From Rhizobiales bacterium Y(2018) (GTDB lineage Bacteria > Pseudomonadota > Alphaproteobacteria > Rhizobiales > Aestuariivirgaceae): 64,000 nucleotides of DNA. Position 1 is the stretch's first letter, and each line of letters starts with the position of its first letter. The notes under the pieces were generated by a model. That model saw only the letters and a list, made by a program, of their open reading frames with translations, had not been told where the DNA came from and did not search any database. The position numbers and the translations under genes were made by a program. Shown here in pieces: positions 53,665 through 61,995 of this stretch. The stretch lies in assembly GCA_005502925.1 (NCBI GenBank), contig SCPD01000006.1:62001-126000 (forward strand). The letters run 5' to 3'.

Positions 53665-55556
53665 GAATGCGTCCTCTTCCACAAATCGACGAGCTTGCCG
53701 AAGCGCCCGGCCATGTCGGCGACCGCCTGGTCGTCGCCGATACGCCCGCCGAGCCAGTCCTTCGCCACATCATTGAAGATCGTGCGGCCAATGGCAAATC
53801 CCCTGACCTCCGGCTGGCCGGCAGCCGTTTCGAAGCCCTTGGCGAGCTCGCTTTCCGGCGCTTCGAGACCGAGCAGCACGATACCCCGGCAATAGGGATC
53901 GTGGCGCCGGATGACGTCGCCAATGGCCTTCCAGGCGGCGCCCGAGGCCTGCGGCTCGAGCTTCCACCAGTCGGGCTTGATGCCGAGTGCATAGAGCTCA
54001 TCCAGCGCGTGCGCGACGGTATCGTCCTTGATCGGCCCGTTCTTGCCGCAGATGATCTCGACCATCAGCTCGCGGCCGACCCGGCGCGCCGCCTCGAACA
54101 AGGCTCGGAGCTTCTGTGCCTGCTCGTCCTTCAACGCCTTATCGTCATCGGGATGATAGAAGGCCAGGCATTTGATCGTATGGGTCACCGGCCATTCGAC
54201 GAGACGGGCGCCTACATCCTGGGTGAATTCGAAGCGCAAAGGTCTGGAGCCCGGTTCCTCCAGCGGCCGCGCGACCCACAGATTGTGCTTCGCCGCGTCG
54301 AACATCGCCGCGCGGCCATAGGTGTCGTCGAGCAGCATGCCGAAGCCTGCCTTGCCGTTTGACACCTGCACTGTCGCCTTCACCGCCAGGCGCTTGAAAT
54401 CGGCGATGCGCTCGCGCGGCACGTTCAGCTTGTCGGCGACCTGCTCGAGCTGCTTGCGGTGATCGATCGCCAGCGCCAGCAGGCTTTTCGCCTGCGGCCG
54501 CCGCGTCGTCGCCCAATGCACATGGTTGATCGCCTCGTCCTTGCGCAAAGCGCGCTGCGGACTGCCGTGCTTCAGAAAATATTGCAGCTCATCCCAGGTC
54601 GGGATCTCGGGCGAGCAGAGGAGGCGCGACACCGCGAAAGCGCCGCAGGCATTGGCCCAGGTCGCCGAGGTCGCGTGATCTTCGCCTCTGAGCCAGCCGC
54701 GCAGGAAGCCCGACATGAAGCTGTCGCCGGCACCCAGCACATTATAGACCTCGATCGGGAAACCCTTGCCGACAATGCCGTCCTCGAGCCGCGCCGGAAT
54801 GGCATCGGGATAAACGACACAGCCCATCGGCCCACGCTTCAGCACGATCGCCGCCTTCGAAAGCGAGCGGATCTTGCGCAGCGCCGCGAGCGTGTCCTCG
54901 GCGCCGCCGGCAATATGCACTTCCTCCTCGGTGCCGACGATCAGGTCGCAATCGGGGAGAATGGCCTGCAGGCTCTCCGAGACCTTGTCGGATTTGATGT
55001 AGCGCTCCTCGCCCGCCGCATGGCCGGCAAGGCCCCAGAGATTGGGCCGGTAGTCGATATCGAAGACGACCTTGCCGCCCTTCTCCTTGGCGATCCGGAT
55101 CGCTTTGCGCTGCGCCGCGCTGTTCTGCGGTCGCGCGAAATGAGTGCCGGTGACGAGCACGGCCCGGCTCGAGCGGATGAAATCGGGGTCGATATCGGCT
55201 TCCGACAAAGCGCTGTCGGCGCAATTCTCGCGATAGAAGATGAGCGGGAAGGTCTTGTCGTTCTCGACCGAGAGGAGGACGAGGGCGGTCAGGCGCTCCT
55301 TGTCGGTGGCGATGCCGGTGAGCGACACCCCCTCGCGCGCCATCTGCTCCTTGATGAAGCGGCCCATCTGCTCATCGCCTACCCTCGTGATGAGGCCCGA
55401 TTTGAGGCCGAGCCGGGCGGTGCCGATGGCGATATTGGACGGACAGCCGCCTACCGACTTGGCGAAAGAGCCGATATCCTCCAGCCTGGCGCCGATCTGC
55501 TGGCCGTAGAGATCGACGGAGGACCGGCCAATGGTGATCACATCCAGTTCCGCCAT
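53661..55556 (-). CDS. iolC: 5-dehydro-2-deoxygluconokinase fused to DUF2090
   Basis: Encodes 631 residues. The N-terminal PfkB-type sugar kinase (about 1-325: ELDVITIGRSSVDLYG, YRPNLWG, and NVLGAGDSFMSGFLRG with the catalytic Asp) phosphorylates 5-dehydro-2-deoxygluconate. The C-terminal DUF2090 half (about 345-625) has an aldolase-like barrel, and its likely role is the IolJ-type cleavage step, since no separate iolJ gene is seen. This fusion is common in Rhizobiales. Start chosen at 55556 (MAELDV); an upstream ATG at 55616 overlaps the promoter region. First gene of iolCDEB, divergent from iolG. Confidence 0.94.
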   Translation of the reverse strand: MAELDVITIGRSSVDLYGQQIGARLEDIGSFAKSVGGCPSNIAIGTARLGLKSGLITRVGDEQMGRFIKEQMAREGVSLTGIATDKERLTALVLLSVENDKTFPLIFYRENCADSALSEADIDPDFIRSSRAVLVTGTHFARPQNSAAQRKAIRIAKEKGGKVVFDIDYRPNLWGLAGHAAGEERYIKSDKVSESLQAILPDCDLIVGTEEEVHIAGGAEDTLAALRKIRSLSKAAIVLKRGPMGCVVYPDAIPARLEDGIVGKGFPIEVYNVLGAGDSFMSGFLRGWLRGEDHATSATWANACGAFAVSRLLCSPEIPTWDELQYFLKHGSPQRALRKDEAINHVHWATTRRPQAKSLLALAIDHRKQLEQVADKLNVPRERIADFKRLAVKATVQVSNGKAGFGMLLDDTYGRAAMFDAAKHNLWVARPLEEPGSRPLRFEFTQDVGARLVEWPVTHTIKCLAFYHPDDDKALKDEQAQKLRALFEAARRVGRELMVEIICGKNGPIKDDTVAHALDELYALGIKPDWWKLEPQASGAAWKAIGDVIRRHDPYCRGIVLLGLEAPESELAKGFETAAGQPEVRGFAIGRTIFNDVAKDWLGGRIGDDQAVADMAGRFGKLVDLWKRTHS

Positions 55557-55595
55557 GGCCTGCCGATCGTCCTTGAATTGCTGTGCTTGACGGTA

Positions 55596-55640
55596 TGAAA
55601 CAATAATTCTATTCAATCGTCAATTCGGAATATTTGTTCT
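55596..55640. promoter_or_regulatory. Putative inositol-regulator sites between iolC and iolG
   Basis: GGAA-TATTTG-TTCT at 55627-55640 fits the GGAA-N6-TTCC pattern reported for rhizobial IolR with one change. A second AT-rich half-symmetric site (TGAAACAATAATTC, 55596-55609) lies 18 bases upstream. Both are in the 99-base divergent promoter region. Confidence 0.6.
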
Positions 55641-55655
55641 GTTTTGGGAGGTCGC

Positions 55656-56648
55656 ATGATCAGCTTCGGAGTTCTGGGTGCCGGGCGCATCGGCAAGGTC
55701 CATGGCAATACGCTGGCCAATTCGGGCCGCGCCAAGGTGGCTTACGTGGCGGATGCCGATGGCAAGGCCGCCGACAGTCTCGCCAAGACCGTTGGCGCCA
55801 AGGTCGCCTCGGTCGAAGAGGTCATCAAGGCCAAGGACACCGATGCGATCCTCATCGCCACGCCGACCGACACCCATGCCGACCTGATCGAGGCCGCGGC
55901 CCAAGCCGGCAAGATGATCCTGTGCGAGAAGCCGGTGTCGCTCTCGGTCGAACGCATCGAGAAATGCCTTGCCGTGGTCGAGAAGGCCAAGGTGCCGCTG
56001 ATGATCGGCTTTCACCGCCGCTACGATCCCAATTTCTCAGTGCTGGAGAAACGCCTGCGCAAAGGCGATGCCGGCGAGGTCGAAATCGTCACCATCACCT
56101 GCCGTGATCCCGCCCCGCCGCCGGTCTCCTATATCGAACGCTCGGGCGGCCTCTATCGCGACATGATGATCCATGACTTCGACATGTCGCGTTTCCTGCT
56201 CGGTGGCGAGGAGATCGAGATCGTCCATGCGCTCGGCGGAAATATGGTCGATCCCGCCATCGGCAAGGCCGGCGACATCGATACCGCCGCGGTGCATATG
56301 CAGACGAAACGCGGCGCCATGGTGATCATCACCAATTCCAGGCGCGCCACCTATGGCCACGACCAGCGCATCGAAGTGCATGGCAGCAAGGCGATGCTGC
56401 GTGCCGGCAATATCCATCTGACGACGGTGGAATACGCCAATGGCGATGGTTTCACCAGCGACCTGATTCCGTTCTCCTTCATCGAGCGCTACGCCGAAGC
56501 TTACCGCCTCGAAGTGCTGGCCTTCCTCGACGCGATCGAAAAGGGTGTGGCGCCCACGGCTTCAGGCCATGACGGCCTCCAGGCGCAGAAGCTCGCCGAA
56601 GCGGCGACGGAAAGCTGGAAGACGGGGAAGCCGGTGAAGGTGAAGTAA
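55656..56648 (+). CDS. iolG: myo-Inositol 2-dehydrogenase
   Basis: Gfo/Idh/MocA dehydrogenase that begins inositol catabolism by oxidising myo-inositol to 2-keto-inositol. It has 330 residues from the ATG at 55656, with GGGAGGT eight bases upstream. The Rossmann motif is FGVLGAGRIGKVHGN (3-17) and the catalytic EKPVSL (Lys in this motif) is at about 93-98; GFHRRYDPNF and DMMIHDFDM (with the active His) match characterised IolG proteins. Divergent from iolC; regulator sites lie between. Confidence 0.93.
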   Translation: MISFGVLGAGRIGKVHGNTLANSGRAKVAYVADADGKAADSLAKTVGAKVASVEEVIKAKDTDAILIATPTDTHADLIEAAAQAGKMILCEKPVSLSVERIEKCLAVVEKAKVPLMIGFHRRYDPNFSVLEKRLRKGDAGEVEIVTITCRDPAPPPVSYIERSGGLYRDMMIHDFDMSRFLLGGEEIEIVHALGGNMVDPAIGKAGDIDTAAVHMQTKRGAMVIITNSRRATYGHDQRIEVHGSKAMLRAGNIHLTTVEYANGDGFTSDLIPFSFIERYAEAYRLEVLAFLDAIEKGVAPTASGHDGLQAQKLAEAATESWKTGKPVKVK

Positions 56649-56672
56649 CCACCCGCTTCACATGAAATTGGG

Positions 56673-56693
56673 CCCGGCTTCGCCGGGATGACG
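56673..56693. terminator. Partial palindrome, possible terminator between iolG and the RpiR regulator
   Basis: CCCGGC-TTC-GCCGGG followed by ATGACG, the same sequence as one end of the dispersed element. It lies between two convergent genes and could end both transcripts. There is no T-run. Confidence 0.5.
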
Positions 56694-56714
56694 TATTGCG
56701 GTGGGTGAGGGAAA

Positions 56715-57545
56715 TCAGCTCCCGCGCTTCTCCGCCACGGCCACGGTCAGCGTCATGGCCAGCGCCAGCGTCGCCGCCAGCGAGCGGAAGCCTTCGAAAT
56801 TGGCCTCCGCCACCTCGAACCAGATCTCGGCGTCGCGTGCGAGTGGCGAGAAAGCGCTGTCGGTGATCGCGATCACCGGCACATGCAGGCGGGCGGCTTG
56901 CGTGACGAGCGTCACCGTCTCGCTGGCATAGGGCGTGAAGCTCACCGCCAGCACTGCATCCCTGGGCGTTGCGAAAGTGAGATCGTTGGACGCCAATCCG
57001 CCCAGCCCGTCGATCAGCACATGACGGATGCCGAGCTTACCGAAGGCATAGGCCACATAAGAGGAGATCGGAAAGGACCGCCTGAGGCCGATGATATAGA
57101 TCGTCTGCGCCGCCGCCAGCCGTGCCACGGCCTTGTCGAGCGTCGCGGCCTCGAGCTTGCTGCCCAGATCGGCGATCGATTTCTGTGCCGCCTCCGAGAA
57201 GCCTTCGAAAAGGATATGCGCTTTCGACGCCGATTTCGCATGCTCGCGCAATTGCGCGATGCGCTCCTCGTAATTGGGCACCCGGTCGCGCAATCGCGCG
57301 CGGAAGATCTCCTGCAATTCGGAGAAGCCCTGATAACCCATGGCCTGCGAGAAGCGGATCAGCGAAGAGGGCTGCACCTGGGCCTGCTCGGCGATCGAGG
57401 CCACCGTGCCGAAGGCGATGTCATCGGGATGGTCGAGCGCGAAAGCGGCGATCTGGCTCAGGCGCTTGGGCAGCGTCTTGCCGCGCTCGATGATGAGCGC
57501 CTTCAAGGCGGCGAAATCGCGGGGCGTCGTGTCGGCGGTGGTCAT
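56715..57545 (-). CDS. MurR/RpiR-family regulator of inositol genes (IolR-like)
   Basis: Encodes 276 residues: an N-terminal RpiR helix-turn-helix (about 25-75, IAEQAQVQPSSLIRFSQAMGYQGFSELQEIF) and a C-terminal SIS sugar-phosphate domain (about 110-270, IIGLRRSFPISSYVAYAFGKLG, PVIAITDSAFSPLARDAEIWF). In Sinorhizobium an RpiR-type IolR represses inositol genes. Position between iolG and the inositol importer, and matching GGAA-N6-TTCT sites upstream of both the iolC/iolG and importer promoters, make it the likely regulator. A CRP-independent inducer derived from inositol is expected. Confidence 0.88.
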   Translation of the reverse strand: MTTADTTPRDFAALKALIIERGKTLPKRLSQIAAFALDHPDDIAFGTVASIAEQAQVQPSSLIRFSQAMGYQGFSELQEIFRARLRDRVPNYEERIAQLREHAKSASKAHILFEGFSEAAQKSIADLGSKLEAATLDKAVARLAAAQTIYIIGLRRSFPISSYVAYAFGKLGIRHVLIDGLGGLASNDLTFATPRDAVLAVSFTPYASETVTLVTQAARLHVPVIAITDSAFSPLARDAEIWFEVAEANFEGFRSLAATLALAMTLTVAVAEKRGS

Positions 57546-57588
57546 GGGCGCATGTCAACAGAAGGGCTTGACGGCGTCAAGCAAAAAT

Positions 57589-57631
57589 GGAATAAACATT
57601 CTAATCATAAAAATAATCAACAGAATATTCT
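57589..57631. promoter_or_regulatory. Putative inositol-regulator sites before the importer genes
   Basis: GGAA-TAAACA-TTCT (57589-57602) matches the iolC/iolG motif (GGAA-TATTTG-TTCT). A perfect 10-bp palindrome AGAATATTCT (57622-57631) follows. They lie in the 129 bases between the divergent regulator and importer genes, suiting joint control and autoregulation. Confidence 0.6.
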
Positions 57632-57674
57632 ATTTCAGACCGACTGCCGGATCCTGAAGAGGGAGGATAGACAG

Positions 57675-58460
57675 GTGAGCGTCACGCAGACCCCGTTATT
57701 GGAAGCCAAAGGCGTCACGAAATATTTCGGGGCGATCACCGCGCTGCGCAATGTGAACTTCCATGTGAATGCCGGTGAGGCGTTGGGGGTGGTGGGCGAC
57801 AATGGCGCCGGCAAGTCCACGCTCATGAAGATCCTCTCCGGCCTCTACCAGCCGAGCGAGGGCCAGCTCATCTTCGAGGGCCGGCCCGTCCATTTCTCGA
57901 GCCCGCGCGTCGCGCGCAATAGCGGCATCGAGATGGTCTATCAGGACTTCGCGCTCGCCGGAAACCTGCCGATCTACGAGAATATCTATCTCGGCCGCGA
58001 GCCCGGCACCAAACTGGGCGGGCTCACCATCATCGACAAGGCCAAGGAGCGCGAGATGGCGCAAGCCCATCTCGACAAGCTCAAGATCCATGTGAAAAGC
58101 GTCGACCAGCCGGTCGAGGAATTGTCCGGCGGCCAGCGCCAGGCGGTCGCCATCGCGCGGGCCACCGCTTTCGATGCCAAGGTCGTCATCATGGACGAAC
58201 CAACGGCCGCGCTCGCCATCAAGGAGGTCGGCAAGGTGCTCGATCTCATCAAGACGCTGAAGGAGCACGGTGTCGCGGTGATCATGATCTCGCACCGCAT
58301 GGATGATATCTTCTATGCCTGCGACCGCGTGATGGCTTTGTTCCATGGCGCCAATTTCGCCGATGCGACGCTAGCCGAGACCAACCGCAACGAAGTCATC
58401 GGCTGGATCATGGGAACCAGGGATCACACGGCGCAGCTGGCGCATGACCGGGTGCATTGA
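57675..58460 (+). CDS. Sugar/inositol ABC transporter ATP-binding protein (FrcA-type, single domain)
   Basis: ATPase of 261 residues, one ABC domain only, as in FrcA rather than the double-domain RbsA. Walker A is GDNGAGKST (about 42-50), signature LSGGQRQAVAIARAT, Walker B VVIMDEPTAALA. The start is a GTG at 57675 with GGGAGGA seven bases upstream; upstream frames would read through the regulator region. It belongs to the inositol importer with the next two genes: adjacency to iol genes and shared regulator sites support inositol as substrate. Confidence 0.88.
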   Translation: MSVTQTPLLEAKGVTKYFGAITALRNVNFHVNAGEALGVVGDNGAGKSTLMKILSGLYQPSEGQLIFEGRPVHFSSPRVARNSGIEMVYQDFALAGNLPIYENIYLGREPGTKLGGLTIIDKAKEREMAQAHLDKLKIHVKSVDQPVEELSGGQRQAVAIARATAFDAKVVIMDEPTAALAIKEVGKVLDLIKTLKEHGVAVIMISHRMDDIFYACDRVMALFHGANFADATLAETNRNEVIGWIMGTRDHTAQLAHDRVH

Positions 58461-59455
58461 TGATCAGCAATAATCCGGCTCTGTCGCGTTTCCTCGAAAG
58501 CTACGGCATCATCGTCGTCGTTCTCGTGATGATGGCGATCCTCTATGCCACCCAGCCGGCGACCTTCCTGTCGGCCACCAATCTCTCCAACATCATCAAG
58601 CAGAATGCCTATCCGGCGATGTTGGCGCTCGGCATGTTCGTGGTGATCATCACCGCCGGCATCGATCTGTCGGTGGGCTCGGTTCTCGGACTCTCGATCA
58701 TCTGCCTCGCGGTCGCCGACAAGGCCGGCGTGCCCTGGCCGATCGTTCTCCTGATCGGTCCCCTGGTCGGCACCGCCTGCGGGCTCGTGAACGGGCTCGG
58801 CTATACGCTCTTGAAGCTGCCGCATCCCTTCATCATGACGCTCGGCACGCTCAACATCGCGCGCGGTCTGACGAGCCTGATCAGCCAGGCGCCGATCTCC
58901 GGCCTCCAGCCCGAAGTGCGCTTCGCCGGGCAGAAGGTTTTTACGGAGTTCTTTGGAGTCCAGCTCTTCACGCCGCCGGCCGGAATACCCTTCAGCCTGC
59001 TCCTGGTCGTCGTCTGCGCCGTGGCCCTGTGGTTCTTCCTCAACCGCACCAATATGGGCCGGCATATCTTCGCCATCGGCGGCAATCCGCAAGCCGCGCG
59101 GGTGTCGGGCATCGATGTCGACCGGGTGCTGGTCTATGTCTATGCGATCTGCGGTTTCTTCGCCGGACTTGCGGCGCTGTTGCTGGCGGGACGGACCGAT
59201 TCGGGCTTCCCGCTCGCCGGCGTCGGCAACGAGCTCGATGCGATCGCGGCGGTGATCATCGGCGGCGCCAGCTTCTTCGGCGGGCGCGGCACGGTCTTGG
59301 GCGTGCTGGCCGGCGTGCTGATCATGGGTCTCTTACGCAACGGGCTCAATCTCAACAATATCAGCCCGTTCTGGCAGCAGATCCTCATCGGCCTGATCAT
59401 CATCATCGCCGTCTATATCGACGTGCTGCGGCGGCGCGCCGCGACAAGAAAATAG
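58460..59455 (+). CDS. Sugar/inositol ABC transporter permease (RbsC/FrcC-like)
   Basis: Permease of 331 residues with about eight to ten hydrophobic segments and the CUT2 signatures ITAGIDLSVGSVLGL and IGGASFFGGRGTVLGVLAG. Start is the ATG at 58460, overlapping the ATPase stop by one base (TGATG); the TTG just before is not needed. Partners are the ATPase and the binding protein 75 bases downstream. Confidence 0.93.
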   Translation: MISNNPALSRFLESYGIIVVVLVMMAILYATQPATFLSATNLSNIIKQNAYPAMLALGMFVVIITAGIDLSVGSVLGLSIICLAVADKAGVPWPIVLLIGPLVGTACGLVNGLGYTLLKLPHPFIMTLGTLNIARGLTSLISQAPISGLQPEVRFAGQKVFTEFFGVQLFTPPAGIPFSLLLVVVCAVALWFFLNRTNMGRHIFAIGGNPQAARVSGIDVDRVLVYVYAICGFFAGLAALLLAGRTDSGFPLAGVGNELDAIAAVIIGGASFFGGRGTVLGVLAGVLIMGLLRNGLNLNNISPFWQQILIGLIIIIAVYIDVLRRRAATRK

Positions 59456-59462
59456 CCTTTGC

Positions 59463-59491
59463 GGACCCGGTCTTGTCTCCGTGCCGGGTCC
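59463..59491 (+). other. Stem-loop between permease and binding-protein genes
   Basis: GGACCCGG and CCGGGTCC form an 8-bp stem with a 13-base loop in the 75-base gap. There is no T-run, so it more likely stabilises the downstream binding-protein mRNA, allowing unequal expression, than terminates. Confidence 0.5.
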
Positions 59492-59530
59492 TGTGTGTTG
59501 CGGAGACGTTATGCTTCAAGGGAGGACTAA

Positions 59531-60433
59531 ATGAAGAAGTTTCTGATCGCGGGTGCCGCACTTGCAGCGCTTGCCGGCTCGGCCTTCGCCGATCCGATCG
59601 TGCTCGACATGAAAGGCCCCGGTGCCGGCAACCCGTTCTGGGCAGCGGTGCAGGCGGGCGCTGAAGAGAAAGGCAAGGAGCTCCGCGTCGAGGTCGTGGT
59701 GATGTCGCCGCCGGCCGAATCCGACGTCCAGGCGCAGATCGGCCAGCTCGAGGACATGCTGGCCAAGGGTATCTCCGGTCTCGCTCTGGCGCCGACCGAT
59801 CCCAACGCGCTGGCACCGGTCGTCGATGCCGCCAAGGCCAAGAATGTCCCGGTCGTCTTCGTCGACACGAAGGGCACCAATGAAGGCGTGACCTTCATCG
59901 GCACCAATAACGAAGTCGGCGCCAAGCTCGCTGCTGACTTCATCTGCTCGAAGATCGAGAAGGGCTCGGACGTGGCGATCCTGCAAGGCATCATCACGCA
60001 GTCGACCGGCCAGGCCCGCGCCAATGGCGCCAAGTCCGGCCTGGAAGGCTGCGGCCTCAAGGTCGTCGCCGAGCAGCCGGCCGACTGGGACCGCGCCAAG
60101 GGCCAGTCGGTGATGGAGAACATCCTCACCGGCAATCCCAACATCAAGGCGGTCTTCGCGTCCAACGATAATATGGCGCTGGGTGCGGTCGAAGCCCTCA
60201 AGGCGGCTGACAAGCTGAAGGACGTCATGGTGGTCGGCTTCGACGCCAATCCGGACGCCGCGGCCTCGATCCTCGCCGGCGACATGACGGCTTCCGTCGC
60301 CCAGGCGCCGAAGAACATGGGCGCCTTCGCGGTCGAGAATCTGGTCAAGCTCCAGAAGGGCGAGAAGATCGACGCGGTGATCGACACCGGCACGGTGCTC
60401 GTCACCAAGGACAATGCCGATCAGTACAAGTAA
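59531..60433 (+). CDS. Periplasmic sugar/inositol-binding protein (RbsB-like)
   Basis: Binding protein of 300 residues, periplasmic-binding-protein type 1 fold. A signal peptide (1-20, MKKFLIAGAALAALAGSAFA) precedes a domain with GAGNPFWAAVQAGAEEKGKEL, DTKGTNEGVTFIGTNN and AVFASNDNMALGAVEAL, all common in the CUT2 class. Start at 59531 has GGGAGGA upstream. A strong terminator follows. Inositol is the likely ligand from context, not from contact residues. Confidence 0.9.
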   Translation: MKKFLIAGAALAALAGSAFADPIVLDMKGPGAGNPFWAAVQAGAEEKGKELRVEVVVMSPPAESDVQAQIGQLEDMLAKGISGLALAPTDPNALAPVVDAAKAKNVPVVFVDTKGTNEGVTFIGTNNEVGAKLAADFICSKIEKGSDVAILQGIITQSTGQARANGAKSGLEGCGLKVVAEQPADWDRAKGQSVMENILTGNPNIKAVFASNDNMALGAVEALKAADKLKDVMVVGFDANPDAAASILAGDMTASVAQAPKNMGAFAVENLVKLQKGEKIDAVIDTGTVLVTKDNADQYK

Positions 60434-60459
60434 GGCTGGTTTGGTCTTGCAGTAGAAGC

Positions 60460-60492
60460 AGGTCCCGGCGAAAGTCGGGACCTGTTGTTTTT
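60460..60492 (+). terminator. Rho-independent terminator of the inositol importer operon
   Basis: AGGTCCCGGC (60460-60469), a GAAA tetraloop, GTCGGGACCT (60474-60483) with one G-U pair, then GTTGTTTTT. A 10-bp stem with T-tract, 26 bases past the stop. Confidence 0.85.
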
Positions 60493-60507
60493 CGGCGCCC
60501 CTCCCAA

Positions 60508-60555
60508 CTCGTCATGGCCGGGCTGGATGGCCGCCTCTCGGGCGGCCATGACGAG
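60508..60555. repeat. Palindromic element before the Gfo/Idh gene
   Basis: CTCGTCATGGCC (60508-60519) and GGCCATGACGAG (60544-60555) are perfect 12-bp arms; inside lies GGCCGCC-TCTCG-GGCGGCC (60529-60547). Another common type of Rhizobiales intergenic palindrome, distinct from the CGTCATCCCGG family. It lies 31 bases before the dehydrogenase start. Confidence 0.75.
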
Positions 60556-60586
60556 CGGGGAGGGGGAAGCTCTATGAGGATCCACC

Positions 60587-61708
60587 ATGACATCTCTCGG
60601 CATCGGCCTGATCGGCACCGGCTTCATGGGCAAGTGCCATGCCATGGCGTGGAGCCATGTGCGGCCCGTTTTTGGCGATGTGCCTGAGATCCGTCTCGAA
60701 ACCCTGTGCGACATCGCTCCTGATCTCACCGCGAAACGCGCTGCCGAATATGGCTTCGCGCGCGCCGAAACCGACTGGCGCAAGCTCGTCGATGACAAAC
60801 GCATCGACATCATCTCGATCACCTCGCCCAATAATGTCCATCGCGAGATGGCGGTCGCTTTTCTCGAAGCCGGCAAACATGTCTGGTGCGAGAAGCCGAT
60901 GGCGCTGACGCTCGATGAAGCCGAAGCGATGACCAAGGCGGCGGCGAAAGCCAAGGGCCGCACGCTGCTCGGCTATAATTACATCAAGAATCCCGCCGTG
61001 CTGCATGCGAAGAAGCTCATCGACGCGAAAGCGATCGGCGATGTCGTACATTTCCGCGGGCAGGTCGATGAGGACTATCTCGCTTCTCCGGACGTGCCGT
61101 GGAGCAAAAGAGCGCGCATCGATCTGTGGGGTCTGGGCACGCTCGGCGACATCACCTGCCATCTGGTGAGCTTCGCCCATCTCCTGATCGGCGACATCGC
61201 CTCCGTCTCGGCCGACATGGAAACGGTGGTGAAGCAGCGCCCGGTGCCCGGCACCAACGAAATGCGCGAGGTCGAGAATGAGGACATCGCCCATGCCATC
61301 GTGCGCTTCAAATCCGGCATCTCCGGCACGCTCGCCTCGAGCCGCGCCGCCTGGGGCCGCAAGAACCTGATCCGCTTCGAGGTACACGGCACCAAAGGCA
61401 TGCTCACTTTCGATCAGGAGCGCCTCAACGAACTGCAGCTCTACATGACCGAAGGACCAGAGGAGACGCGCGGCTTCCGCACCATCCTTACCGGGCCGGT
61501 CCATTCACCTTATGGCCAATTTACCCCGGCGCCTGGCCATCAGCTCGGCTTCAACGAGCTCAAGGTGATCGAGGCCAAACATCTCCTCGATTGCATTGCC
61601 AGCGGGAAAGAGTGCTTCGTCAACTTCGCCGAAGGCCTCAAGATCGAACGGGTGATCCACGGCATGGCGCAATCGGCACGCGAGCGGAAGTGGGTGGACG
61701 TGGCCTGA
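60587..61708 (+). CDS. Gfo/Idh/MocA-family dehydrogenase (inositol-type)
   Basis: NAD(P)-dependent oxidoreductase of 373 residues. The Rossmann motif is IGLIGTGFMGKCHAMAW (6-22), and the catalytic Lys is in WCEKPMALT (about 101-109). YNYIKNPA and DLWGLGTLGDITCHLVSFAHLLIGD include the active-site His. It resembles rhizobial secondary inositol dehydrogenases (scyllo- or D-chiro-inositol type; IolW/IolX-like). Position after the inositol importer, with GAGGATC upstream of the ATG, fits conversion of a second inositol isomer. Terminator and palindrome before it suggest a separate promoter. Confidence 0.82.
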   Translation: MTSLGIGLIGTGFMGKCHAMAWSHVRPVFGDVPEIRLETLCDIAPDLTAKRAAEYGFARAETDWRKLVDDKRIDIISITSPNNVHREMAVAFLEAGKHVWCEKPMALTLDEAEAMTKAAAKAKGRTLLGYNYIKNPAVLHAKKLIDAKAIGDVVHFRGQVDEDYLASPDVPWSKRARIDLWGLGTLGDITCHLVSFAHLLIGDIASVSADMETVVKQRPVPGTNEMREVENEDIAHAIVRFKSGISGTLASSRAAWGRKNLIRFEVHGTKGMLTFDQERLNELQLYMTEGPEETRGFRTILTGPVHSPYGQFTPAPGHQLGFNELKVIEAKHLLDCIASGKECFVNFAEGLKIERVIHGMAQSARERKWVDVA

Positions 61709-61725
61709 CGCCACCCATGAGAGCA

Positions 61726-61828
61726 CCGTCATCCCGGCGAAAGCCGGGATCCATTGAATAGGCACAAGCGGGCGGCGCCGATCGTGTGGAAAGAATTTAT
61801 TGGATCCCGGCTTTCGCCGGGATGACGG
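61726..61828. repeat. Palindromic dispersed element, copy C
   Basis: Perfect 28-bp arms (61726-61753 and 61801-61828) around 47 bases. Its inner sequence, read in reverse complement, begins ATAAATTCTTT like copy A and ends similarly, so copy C is inverted relative to A and B. It lies just after the Gfo/Idh stop, before a convergent gene. Confidence 0.9.
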
Positions 61829-61901
61829 AATTGTTGAGTTGCAATCATGGCCGCAACCGTGATTGCGTACAGGTTACGAAAGGAGGGATCACGCGAATTC
61901 C

Positions 61902-61993
61902 CTGCAAATCCCTGCAGATCCGCTGTTAATCCGCTGCAAATCCGCTGTTAATTCCGCTGTATTTTCCGGTCGATCCGCTGCTAATCCGCTGTT
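61902..61993. repeat. Degenerate 11-bp tandem array (CTGTTAATCCG-type)
   Basis: About eight units starting with CTG and mostly ending in CCG, e.g. CTGTTAATCCG (61923), CTGCAAATCCG (61934), CTGCTAATCCG (61978), spaced mostly 10-12 bases, with one diverged stretch (61957-61977). It ends three bases before the stop codon of the metallo-hydrolase gene (61996-61998) in the convergent gap. An AAGGAGGG lies at 61879-61886 without a supported gene. Confidence 0.8.
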
Positions 61994-61995
61994 CT

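Noticed and set aside
61902-61993. CRISPR array
   Set aside because: Units are about 11 bp with no spacers, no dyad repeats and no cas genes nearby.
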